Source: Pseudomonas cichorii (lineage in GTDB: Bacteria > Pseudomonadota > Gammaproteobacteria > Pseudomonadales > Pseudomonadaceae). From it: a stretch of 64,000 nt of DNA. The stretch covers positions 1 through 64,000 of the forward strand of contig NZ_RBRE01000028.1 in the NCBI RefSeq assembly GCF_003700275.1. The letters are read 5' to 3'. The notes below the pieces were generated by a model. The model saw only the letters and a program-made list of their open reading frames with translations, searched no databases and was not told the DNA's origin. Shown one piece after another: positions 1 to 7,535 of this stretch (position 1 is its first letter; the number at the start of each line of letters is the position of its first letter). The position numbers and the translations under genes were made by a program.

Positions 1-1339
1 CCGTACTGAATGCACCGCCATTGCCGCCGGTGTTGGCGGAAGGTGCTGTCCCGGCGTAATTTCCGCCCTGTATCCCGACGCGGCCTGCGATGCCGCCGTT
101 CTGGCCACCGATACCGCCACCGCCACCACCGCCGCCACCGTAGTAGCCGTTGATTGCACCACCGCCACCACCACCGCCCGAAGCGACGTTGGAGGTGACT
201 GAAACGTTCAGCAGGGTCAGGTTACCGGCGTTGACAATACCGGCGCCCATCGAGTCGGCAGCCGATAAGCCATTGTTGCCACCAGCACCGGCCACCAGAC
301 CTCGCGTAATCACCAGACCATCAAACGTGGCGGTAACCCCGGAATTGACCCTGATGACGCTCGTGCGGTACTGACCATCCAGCGTGACATCGGCAACACC
401 GTCGTTATTGAGGTCGCCATCAATGGTGATGTTTCGGGTAACGGCCAGTTGAGACGTCAACTGGACTGTCATGTTGGTGCTGAACGTCACGATATCGCCG
501 TTCTGGGCGTTGCCCAGCGCCTCACGCAAAGACCCGGTACCGGTGTTGTTGGTGGAGGTTACGGTAAAGGTCGCCAGACCCCACTGGTAGGAATCCATGG
601 CTTGTCGGGACAGGGCACTGACACTTTCGATGCTGCCGGTCGCGATTTCCAGATCCCAGTCGCCGCCCACACCGGTGCGGTTGGTGGAGGCTGCGATATC
701 ACGGCCGGTGAGACCTGCCAGGGAATCGATGAAGCTCAGGCCCTGAGCGCCTTCGGCGGTATTACAGGCATAGATCAGAATATCGCCGCCGTCGGCCATG
801 TCATTGCCGATCTCGGCCAGCAAGGCACTGCGCTGGGCAATATTGTCGGCCGACAGATAGCTGTTGCCCAGCCACAGATCGCCCGAGTTACCGTGGGCAA
901 TGATCTGCACCGAACTCGCGCCCTGGTGGGAATCCAGGTAATCCGCGATCTGTTGCAAACCGTCTTTGGTGGCATCCAGCACGACCACCTGAGCGCCGGG
1001 CGCGACGCCCGCCAGCAGGCTGTCGGAGTCCTTGACCCGCGAGTCGACGAAGACCACGGTGCTACCCGGTACGGCAGCGGCAGTCGTGGTCACCTCGGAG
1101 GTGGCAGCCGATTGCGCATGGCTGTCACTGCTGCTGTCTTTGGCAGCAGCATGATCGCTGGTCTTGGCAGCCTCGGCCGTCGCCGAGCTGTCCGCCTGGG
1201 CCGTGTCGGCAACCGTGGCAGCTACCGCGCCGTCGAACAGCATGCGCGGTTCTAGGAACATGATCATGGGGGCAGCGGAGGATTTCACACCCGAAGATGC
1301 CCGCTGTACAGTCGGCGACTTTTTCTTATTCCACCACAT
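1..1339 (-). CDS. Giant LEPR-motif / DUF4347 adhesin-like protein, N-terminal part
   Basis: The frame opens at ATG 1339 (MWWNKKK) and is still open at base 1, so only about 446 N-terminal residues are visible. Residues 29-38 carry the LEPRMLFDGA motif found near the N-terminus of very large repetitive surface proteins. Residues of about 90-240 match the DUF4347 domain (FVDSRV, IIAHGNSGDLWLG, ILIYACNTAEG). A beta-rich stretch follows (TVDGDLNNDG-like repeats), then glycine runs of seven and nine residues encoded at 122-178. There is no classical Sec signal peptide; the basic N-terminus is followed by an Ala/Ser/Thr-rich linker. It lies 49 bases downstream of a sulfotransferase on the same strand, probably co-transcribed. 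Function as a secreted adhesin is inferred from the family; the repeats and C-terminus are outside the window. Confidence 0.8.
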   Translation of the reverse strand, partial: MWWNKKKSPTVQRASSGVKSSAAPMIMFLEPRMLFDGAVAATVADTAQADSSATAEAAKTSDHAAAKDSSSDSHAQSAATSEVTTTAAAVPGSTVVFVDSRVKDSDSLLAGVAPGAQVVVLDATKDGLQQIADYLDSHQGASSVQIIAHGNSGDLWLGNSYLSADNIAQRSALLAEIGNDMADGGDILIYACNTAEGAQGLSFIDSLAGLTGRDIAASTNRTGVGGDWDLEIATGSIESVSALSRQAMDSYQWGLATFTVTSTNNTGTGSLREALGNAQNGDIVTFSTNMTVQLTSQLAVTRNITIDGDLNNDGVADVTLDGQYRTSVIRVNSGVTATFDGLVITRGLVAGAGGNNGLSAADSMGAGIVNAGNLTLLNVSVTSNVASGGGGGGGAINGYYGGGGGGGGGIGGQNGGIAGRVGIQGGNYAGTAPSANTGGNGGAFST

Positions 1340-1388
1340 GCTGCTCACCAGAGATCGAACGTTGTAACACTGATATGGAAAACCGCGA

Positions 1389-2225
1389 TCACTTGACCGC
1401 GGCGTCGGATTTCATGCGGATGACGTTGGCAGCGCTTGCCGAACCGTCATTCCAGAACGACAACTTTGAGTACTGCTCGAACAGGTCGGGCGGCAGAATC
1501 GTGCGCCGCTCTTCAAAGGCAACCCGGGGTTTAACCTTGTGCAGGCCGGAAACGCCCAGAGCATCGTCGAACTGCGGAGCGTCATAGGAAAGGTTGTTGA
1601 AGTCGTGCTCGAACCACGGCTCGCCGATAAAGTCATACACCAGCCTCATGACCCGATCCGGGGCCTGGGAAAGCAGGTCGTAATCGATCAGCAGCAGCGA
1701 ATCGGCATGTTCGCCGTAATAGGCTTCCTTCAGCGAAGCCCAGGCAAAGCCAACCAGGCGGTTGCGCTGAGCCAGTGTCTCGACCCGGCTGTAGACAGTG
1801 CTGCGCTCGGTATCGTCGACAAACAGCTTGGTGTTCTCGAAAGGGTTGCCGCGATAGACCCGCTCGATGCTGTCCATGACCCAGGCCACATTACGCACGC
1901 AGGCAATGACCTTGGATTGCGGGAACAGATCCATCAGCGCAGGCAGGCGCGAGCACCAACTCCGGTTGGTATCGAAGACGATGGATTTATCGGCCTTGTC
2001 GGCGTAGTAGGAATCGAAAATTCCGCGCAGCAGGCGGCGGCGCGCACTGGTATCGATCACCGAGGAGAATTCGCTGCCGGCACTGCACTGGCCCAACACA
2101 CTGGAAAACAGGGTTGCGACCGGGCTGCTCATGCCAGCATGAAAGCGGGGATTCTGCAGAAGAATGGCTGACAGCAGGGTAGAACCCGAACGTGGCAGAC
2201 CCGATATGAAGTGGAAGTCGTGCAT
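1389..2225 (-). CDS. Sulfotransferase family protein
   Basis: This is a 278-residue PAPS-dependent sulfotransferase fold. The 5'-phosphosulfate-binding loop GLPRSGSTLL is at residues 9-18. The 3'-phosphate site is represented by R111 and S119 in RNVAWVMDS. The ATG at 2225 follows a good ribosome site (GGGGAAAGG). The gene ends 49 bases before the adhesin start on the same strand, so the adhesin is a plausible substrate. Xanthomonas RaxST, which sulfates a tyrosine of a peptide exported by a HlyD/ABC system, is an analogy and not evidence of identity. The acceptor could equally be a sugar or small molecule. There is no signal peptide, so it acts in the cytoplasm. Confidence 0.82.
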   Translation of the reverse strand: MHDFHFISGLPRSGSTLLSAILLQNPRFHAGMSSPVATLFSSVLGQCSAGSEFSSVIDTSARRRLLRGIFDSYYADKADKSIVFDTNRSWCSRLPALMDLFPQSKVIACVRNVAWVMDSIERVYRGNPFENTKLFVDDTERSTVYSRVETLAQRNRLVGFAWASLKEAYYGEHADSLLLIDYDLLSQAPDRVMRLVYDFIGEPWFEHDFNNLSYDAPQFDDALGVSGLHKVKPRVAFEERRTILPPDLFEQYSKLSFWNDGSASAANVIRMKSDAAVK

Positions 2226-2646
2226 CCTTTCCCCTGCCCTGAACGTCCTGTCCCCCTTCTCGGGGCCAGTGTCAGCCTAACGTAACAAAATGTATGCGCA
2301 TAGTAGTACTTCGACATCAGTTCCCTGAACTTAAGCCAGAAAATCCAAAAAACATGCCCCCCATGAATCAAAAGGCTCTATTCCGGGGACCTGGCGGCTT
2401 TTCAAATGACAGCTATCAGATGAACGGTCAAAAATCAGTCCGAAATAGCCGTCATCCACCTCCTCAAATACAGCAGGAACGGTCGCATAAACGGCACCCA
2501 GGCAAGTGATTGTTTCAATAGCGACATGCCTTGGTAAATCCTCTGCAACACTTCAAACAGCGTCTACGCTCTCACCTTGCCACTGACACAGGCAGGTGCC
2601 TGGGTGGCTCGCGCAACACCCCATAACATATGAAGGATGAGGGTTT
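2226..2646. other. Divergent intergenic region, no gene seen
   Basis: This 421-base spacer separates the sulfotransferase-adhesin pair from the tail-collar gene and must hold both promoters. It is clearly richer in A/T than its surroundings around 2280-2360. I found no convincing ORF, RNA gene or palindrome in it. Short open frames here lack ribosome sites and family features. Confidence 0.5.
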
Positions 2647-3240
2647 ATGGAAGTTTTTATGGGCTCGATCATGACGTTCGGTTTCCCGTTTGCGCCTTAC
2701 GGCTGGGCGCAATGCAACGGCCAGACAATGAACGTCAACCAGTACAACGCCTTGTATGCGCTACTGGGAAACATTTATGGAGGGACTGCCCCGCAGAACT
2801 TCATGCTGCCCAATCTGCAAGGCCGGGTGCCTGTAAACCAGGGCCAGGGAGTCAGCCTGACCAATCGGGTGATCGGTACAGCTTCCGGCGTTGAAAAGGT
2901 CACCGTAGCGATTGCCAACATGCCGGCGCATGTTCACCCGATGACCACGCTGACAGCGAGCACCACCATCAATCTGGCTGCCCAGCCAAGCCCGACGGGA
3001 TCTATCGTGCCCACCGCCACCAACTGCTACGTCGGTGGTTCAACGGCCGGTCCGACTTCTGCCAACATCTTTTCCCCTGACCTGGGCACCGGAGCTCCTA
3101 TCGTGCAGAAGGGCGTCACAACAGCCATCAACGGCACCATGGGCTCCGTCGGAGGCAGCCTGCCTCTGGACAGCATGAACCCCTTCCTGGTCCTGAACTT
3201 CAGCATTGCCCTGCAGGGTCTTTTCCCTACTCGCAACTGA
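2647..3240 (+). CDS. Phage tail collar domain protein (microcystin-dependent type)
   Basis: This 197-residue protein begins MEVFMGSIMTFGFPFAP and contains the tail-collar signature: GWAQCNGQ near residue 20, YALLGNIYGG, FMLPNLQGRVPVNQGQG, and a conserved C-terminal PFLVLNFSIALQG. Such bacterial chromosomal collar proteins (MdpA/MdpB-like) are small and are not accompanied by phage structural genes; none are present here. ATG 2647 follows GAAGGATGAGGG. A DUF6916-like gene follows after 48 bases and is probably co-transcribed. The role is unknown; an extracellular trimeric fibre tip or adhesin-associated protein is possible. The second Met (residue 5) is an alternative start. Confidence 0.8.
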   Translation: MEVFMGSIMTFGFPFAPYGWAQCNGQTMNVNQYNALYALLGNIYGGTAPQNFMLPNLQGRVPVNQGQGVSLTNRVIGTASGVEKVTVAIANMPAHVHPMTTLTASTTINLAAQPSPTGSIVPTATNCYVGGSTAGPTSANIFSPDLGTGAPIVQKGVTTAINGTMGSVGGSLPLDSMNPFLVLNFSIALQGLFPTRN

Positions 3241-3288
3241 CACGCCCGGGCCCAGGGAAGGGCTCTTCCACCTTGCTGGAGTCATTAC

Positions 3289-3600
3289 ATGCTGCAAAAC
3301 GTTAACGCCGAACATTTTCGCGCATTGCTGGGCAATACCTGTTCGCTGCAACTGGACGATGGCAGCCAGTTGTCGATTGCGGTCTCATCCGTGGATGAAA
3401 AGCCCAACGCGCGGCTGTCCGACAACGAACGCCTGCCCTTCAGCGTGACCCTCAACTCGCTACAGCCCACCGACTTCGTCGATGGTCTGTGCACGATTGA
3501 ATTACCCGAGCTGGGCAGGCTTGAAGAGGTTTTCGTCTCGCGCATCCCGCCCATGGGACGCGATGCCAACCAGGCCTATTACTGCATCAGCTTCAACTGA
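3289..3600 (+). CDS. DUF6916-like small protein
   Basis: This 103-residue acidic protein (MLQNVNAEHF..., ending YYCISFN) has no signal peptide or membrane segment. It is rich in predicted beta strands (CSLQLDDGSQLSIAV, FSVTLNS, CTIELPELG, EEVFVSRI). The pattern matches the DUF6916 family, small proteins commonly found beside tail-collar proteins in Pseudomonas; the family call is from memory. It is the second gene of the short plus-strand unit. Its TGA touches the stop codon of the convergent acetyltransferase. The function is unknown. Confidence 0.65.
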   Translation: MLQNVNAEHFRALLGNTCSLQLDDGSQLSIAVSSVDEKPNARLSDNERLPFSVTLNSLQPTDFVDGLCTIELPELGRLEEVFVSRIPPMGRDANQAYYCISFN

Positions 3601-4098
3601 TCAGGCAGTTCTGGCCTGGCCGGGATACCAGACCAGCCGCTCGGCCGCCACATCCCGTTCCTCGACCTGAAACCCAAGCGCCAGATAGTGCTGGCGCGCA
3701 TGGGGGTTATTGGCCCATACCACCGTAGCCACCGGGCAGCAGATCTTTTCCGCAGCCTGCTGCACACCCTGCAATACCGTCCGCCCGTAACCCTTGCCCC
3801 GCGCTGCCGGGATGAACGCCAGATACAACACGCGAATTTCATTGGGGCCGAAGTCCGTCACCAGTGCGCCGATCAACGTCCCGAGCTTCTCGATCACGTA
3901 ATGCATCGCATTGGGAAACTCGCCGCCCATGCCGGTTTCCTGCACCCGAAACTGCTGGGCAATGACCTCTTCGACAAACTCGCGCTCACCATCGATGAAC
4001 TGCAAGTCCGGTCGGGCCGAATGGTAGAGCGACTGGATGAAAGCAGCATCCGAGTCACGGGAAGGCCGTACTTCCAGCCCGTCTGCATTGTTCAACAT
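3601..4098 (-). CDS. GNAT family N-acetyltransferase
   Basis: This 165-residue protein has the GNAT fold. The acetyl-CoA pyrophosphate loop is ARGKGYGRT after the beta-4 strand VLYLAFIP, and the C-terminal YLALGFQ element is typical. It starts 17 bases after the M50-HlyD gene, so it is the last gene of the minus-strand operon that begins at 8314. The substrate cannot be read from the sequence. Because of its position I suspect it modifies a component or substrate of the export cluster (inference); a stand-alone small-molecule acetyltransferase is the alternative. Confidence 0.85.
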   Translation of the reverse strand: MLNNADGLEVRPSRDSDAAFIQSLYHSARPDLQFIDGEREFVEEVIAQQFRVQETGMGGEFPNAMHYVIEKLGTLIGALVTDFGPNEIRVLYLAFIPAARGKGYGRTVLQGVQQAAEKICCPVATVVWANNPHARQHYLALGFQVEERDVAAERLVWYPGQARTA

Positions 4099-4115
4099 CA
4101 GTGTTGTCCTCTTCC

Positions 4116-6212
4116 CTAGAAACCACTTTCACGAACCCCCAGGGCCGCCAGTCGCCGCCAGGTTGCACCCAGCAACGATTCGCTGCGACCTTGCAGGACC
4201 GCCACGCCGCGCAACGGTTGAGTCGGTGCCTCGATATTCTCCAGGACTTTCAAGCGTGCGCCATATTGGGCCTGCACCGGCTCAGCACGCTGGTTTTCGT
4301 CGCGGCGTACGGCAATCGGTCCGTGGTGATCGGAGGTCAGGGCCTCCTGATCCAGATACGACACGCCATTGGCATCCACGTCCAGCAACTCCACTTGCAG
4401 CGAAGGGCGCATGGGGTCATCGGCGATAAAGCGACCCTTGTCGCCAGGAGCGATACGCCACAAGGCATCTTCGGCCAGATAACCACGAATCCGGGTGCCA
4501 CCTTCGACGATGCGCGCCAGAGGCGCCTGTGTAGAAACCCAGCGTCCCGGGCTCAACTTTGGCATCAGATCACGCACCTGACCGGCCTGCGGAGCCCGCA
4601 CCAGCAAACGTTCACGCTGGGCGGCCAGACCACGGTACTCGGCCACGGCACTGGCCAGCCGCTGCTCGATCACCCCGACATCGGCGACCGTTTCGCTACG
4701 TCCGGCCTGACGGCGGATCTGCAACTGCAGAATCTCGATTTCGCGGCGCACGATGGCCTGACGCGAATCGACATCCGGCGACTCCAGCTCCACCAGTACC
4801 GCGCCCTGCTCTACCGTCTGGCCATCCTGCACATTCACCTGTTTGACCCTTGCGGCGACCGGTGCATGCAAGGCCGTGACCCTGCCGGCCTCAAGCATCA
4901 CCGGCAGCTCGACACTGCTGCGCCAGGGCACCGCCAGCAACAACACCAGCAGCAACAGCCCGGCGCCGCTGAGCAGCACCCGCGGGGTATGCGCCTGCTC
5001 ACGGTTGGCCCACCAGTGCCGGGTTTCCTTGAAGATCGGCAGAAAGATGAACCAGCCCAGTTCCACCAACATCAGGAAGATCCCCAGCAACTTGAAGAAC
5101 AGGTGATAGACCGCCAGCGCGATCCCGAAAAACAGCGCCGCACGCCACAGCCAGGACAGATAACCCCACCACAGCAGGCGCCGCTGCATGACCGGCGTCC
5201 ACGGTTCAGGTGCCGGCAGGCCGTAACCGAACAGGGCTTCGCGCAAGCGCCAGCGGCACAGGGCAAAGGCCCGGCCCTGAAGGTTGTCGACTTCCCAGAG
5301 ATCGCTGATCAGAAAGTAGCCATCAAAACGCATGAACGGGTTGAGGTTGACCACCACGGTGGTCAGCCAGGTCGCGCTGGCCAGCAGGAAAGCCGCCGTG
5401 CGCGCCGGACCGTCAGGCAACAGCGACCAGGCCAGCAAGGCAATACAGGCCAGCAGCATTTCCGCCAGCACGCCTCCCGCACCGATCAACAGCCGGGCGC
5501 GCCGGTCATTCACTCGCCAGGCATCGCTGACATCGGTATAGAACAGCGGCAACAGCACCATGAACGCGACACCCATGCTCTGCACCCGGCATCCGGCGCG
5601 CTTGGCCATGAACGCATGGCCGAACTCATGACACAACTTGGCGAAAAACAGTGCCACGCCGAACGCCATGGCGCCGCCCAGGCTGAACAGGTGCGGGAAG
5701 GTGCCAATGAAGCGCTGCCAGTCACGCGCCACCAGAAACACCCCAAGCAACAGCGTGAAAGGCAGGCCGTAGCGCAGGAGTGCCGGTCCGAAGCGTTTCA
5801 TCCAGGGCCAGGCGCGATTGAGAAAGGCATCCGGGCGCCACAGGGGAATGCGGAAGAACAGATATTGATGCAACAGCATCTGCCACAGGCCTTGCCGTGA
5901 AGCCGCAGCCTTGTAGGCATAGCTGGCGCGCTGCTCAGGATCGACCGAGGTGATCAGGTCATGACTGCGCAGAAAGATCAGCAGCTCTTCGACTTCGCTA
6001 CTGCCCAGCGGCAGGCCGGGCTCACGGTTGGCGGCCTGTAGCACCTGCGCGGGATCACCCAGCGACCAGTGGCGCAACAGGCGAATCGCCTGGGCCCCGA
6101 GCTTGAAATAACGCCCGCGCACCGGATCGGCCAGAGTCCAGCGCGGCGATCCATCGAGTGCCGGGGCCGCTGAAGTCAATTGCAGATCCGCCCGCAGGCT
6201 GGGCAGCGCCAT
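4116..6212 (-). CDS. PqqD-like / M50 metalloprotease / HlyD fusion protein
   Basis: This 698-residue multidomain membrane protein is the core of the accessory cluster. Residues of about 20-90 resemble a PqqD-like winged helix, the peptide-recognition fold of RiPP systems (PRWTLADPVRGRYFKL ... VEELLIFLRSHDLI). Residues of about 150-400 form a polytopic M50 (site-2 protease) core with the zinc motif HEFGH at 195-199 and the third-ligand motif NPFMRFDGYF at 291-300. A further membrane helix sits at 413-430, followed by a biotinyl-lipoyl/HlyD-like segment with a coiled coil (ARVKQVNVQDGQTVEQGAVL, then an arm of about 480-545). Both zinc motifs look intact. Its ATG directly abuts the TAA of the preceding HlyD gene (TAAATG). 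It probably cleaves or passes a substrate across the inner membrane (inference). Confidence 0.8.
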   Translation of the reverse strand: MALPSLRADLQLTSAAPALDGSPRWTLADPVRGRYFKLGAQAIRLLRHWSLGDPAQVLQAANREPGLPLGSSEVEELLIFLRSHDLITSVDPEQRASYAYKAAASRQGLWQMLLHQYLFFRIPLWRPDAFLNRAWPWMKRFGPALLRYGLPFTLLLGVFLVARDWQRFIGTFPHLFSLGGAMAFGVALFFAKLCHEFGHAFMAKRAGCRVQSMGVAFMVLLPLFYTDVSDAWRVNDRRARLLIGAGGVLAEMLLACIALLAWSLLPDGPARTAAFLLASATWLTTVVVNLNPFMRFDGYFLISDLWEVDNLQGRAFALCRWRLREALFGYGLPAPEPWTPVMQRRLLWWGYLSWLWRAALFFGIALAVYHLFFKLLGIFLMLVELGWFIFLPIFKETRHWWANREQAHTPRVLLSGAGLLLLVLLLAVPWRSSVELPVMLEAGRVTALHAPVAARVKQVNVQDGQTVEQGAVLVELESPDVDSRQAIVRREIEILQLQIRRQAGRSETVADVGVIEQRLASAVAEYRGLAAQRERLLVRAPQAGQVRDLMPKLSPGRWVSTQAPLARIVEGGTRIRGYLAEDALWRIAPGDKGRFIADDPMRPSLQVELLDVDANGVSYLDQEALTSDHHGPIAVRRDENQRAEPVQAQYGARLKVLENIEAPTQPLRGVAVLQGRSESLLGATWRRLAALGVRESGF

Positions 6213-7535
6213 TTAAAGACCTACGCTCTGGCGCAAACCGGCCAGGGGCCTGCGCAACAGATACAGCGCCAGCGGCGCACGCTCGCCAAAGACCTTCGCC
6301 GTACCGCGCAAACCGATACGCGGCGGCGGCGAATCAAGGAAGCTGGCATCCAGGCGATAGGCCAGTTGGCCGCCCGGCGTCGGCTGCGCCTCATAGGCGG
6401 CACGCTCCAGACGCGCCGAATGCCGATGCAGGGGATCGCTGTCGAGGAACAGAGCAATTTCGGCGTCCGGCTCAAGAGCAATCGCATCGCCAACCGCCAG
6501 CTCGATACGCAACTCGGCCTGGGCCGGATCGGCGATCTCCAGCAACCGCTCGCCGGTCTGCACCGGTTTGCCGGTCCAGCGCTGGGCATCGGCAAAGACT
6601 GCGATACCGTCACGCTCGGCACGCACTTCGCTGCGCTTGAGCAATTCGCGGGCGTAGTCGCGCTCTGCACGCTTCTGCTCGACCCGAGCAGCCAGCAAAT
6701 CGATTCTGGAGTTCGACTCGGCATCGGCGAATGCACGCTGGGCATTGGCTTTCAGCTCGGCCTCGGCAACACCCAGCGTACGCTCGGCGACATCGGCCTG
6801 GGCCTTGAGCGTGGTGTTTTCAAAGCGCACCAACAGGTCGCCGGTCTTGACTGCCTGATTGGGTTTGATCAGAAATTCGGCAATCACGCCATCCAGCGGC
6901 GCGGCCACCACACGCCCGGCCAGCGGCACGACTTCGGCAGGAGCCAGAACCGACTGCCGCACCGGAATCAACAGACTCAGCAGCGCCACGGCCACCAGAG
7001 CGACCTGACGCTTGCGACTCAGGCGCAGACGCCACGGCTTGCGCGGTTGCAATGCCAGCCATGCATGGCTGTAGGTATCGCCGAGTTGCGAAAGCAGGAC
7101 CTGCTCGGGGGTCGCCCAGGGCTTGTCGCGAGCCAGCCACAAGCCGCCGAATACCTCGCCTTTGTGGTCCAGCAACGGCAGCCAGAATACATGGGCGGCA
7201 GACAGGCTTTGCCAATCGTCACGCACTGAGGCGCTGAGGGTTTCCATGGCCACGACACTGGCCGGACTGGCCTTGTCGAGCTTGAACAATTGGGCAACCG
7301 CATGCTCGACGAAGGCGACAAAGGGCGCGTTGGGGTCAATCACGCTGACGCCGGTCACGGCCCGCACCTTGCCGGCGATCACCAGCGCCGCATGGCGAAA
7401 GCCAAACAGCGGCTGGCCGTCATTCACCAGGCTGTAAGCCAGTTGATCGGTGGTCCGCGCAGCGCGGGTCAGGCGTTCAAGATCGAGAAACTGGGCAAAG
7501 ACCCGCTCCACTACCCCAGGAACGGAAGCGTTCAC
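6213..7535 (-). CDS. GAF-like / HlyD family membrane-fusion protein
   Basis: This 440-residue protein has an N-terminal cytoplasmic GAF-like sensory region (about residues 30-165), then basic residues and one membrane helix (about 177-191). A periplasmic HlyD-type adaptor follows: a lipoyl half motif (VVAAPLDGVIAEFLIKPNQAVKTGDLL), a coiled-coil hairpin of about 235-300, and a second half motif (SEVRAERDGIAVF). Its start overlaps the upstream adaptor by four bases and its stop abuts the M50 fusion gene, so the three are translationally coupled. A sensory domain on a membrane-fusion protein is unusual. The transported substrate is not evident; no ABC or RND pump is encoded in the window. Confidence 0.75.
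   Translation of the reverse strand: MNASVPGVVERVFAQFLDLERLTRAARTTDQLAYSLVNDGQPLFGFRHAALVIAGKVRAVTGVSVIDPNAPFVAFVEHAVAQLFKLDKASPASVVAMETLSASVRDDWQSLSAAHVFWLPLLDHKGEVFGGLWLARDKPWATPEQVLLSQLGDTYSHAWLALQPRKPWRLRLSRKRQVALVAVALLSLLIPVRQSVLAPAEVVPLAGRVVAAPLDGVIAEFLIKPNQAVKTGDLLVRFENTTLKAQADVAERTLGVAEAELKANAQRAFADAESNSRIDLLAARVEQKRAERDYARELLKRSEVRAERDGIAVFADAQRWTGKPVQTGERLLEIADPAQAELRIELAVGDAIALEPDAEIALFLDSDPLHRHSARLERAAYEAQPTPGGQLAYRLDASFLDSPPPRIGLRGTAKVFGERAPLALYLLRRPLAGLRQSVGL

Noticed and set aside
150..374. Poly-proline open frame on the plus strand near the window start
   Set aside because: It mirrors the glycine runs of the adhesin on the other strand; no independent support.
2647..3240. Prophage remnant at the tail-collar gene
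   Set aside because: Only the collar domain is phage-like; no terminase, capsid, integrase or attachment repeats are near it, and chromosomal collar proteins of this size are common.
4101..5900. Long open frame (about 600 codons) opposite the M50-HlyD fusion
   Set aside because: Low-complexity Gln/His/Arg-rich translation, typical of an antisense frame in high-GC DNA; the opposite strand encodes clear M50 and HlyD motifs.
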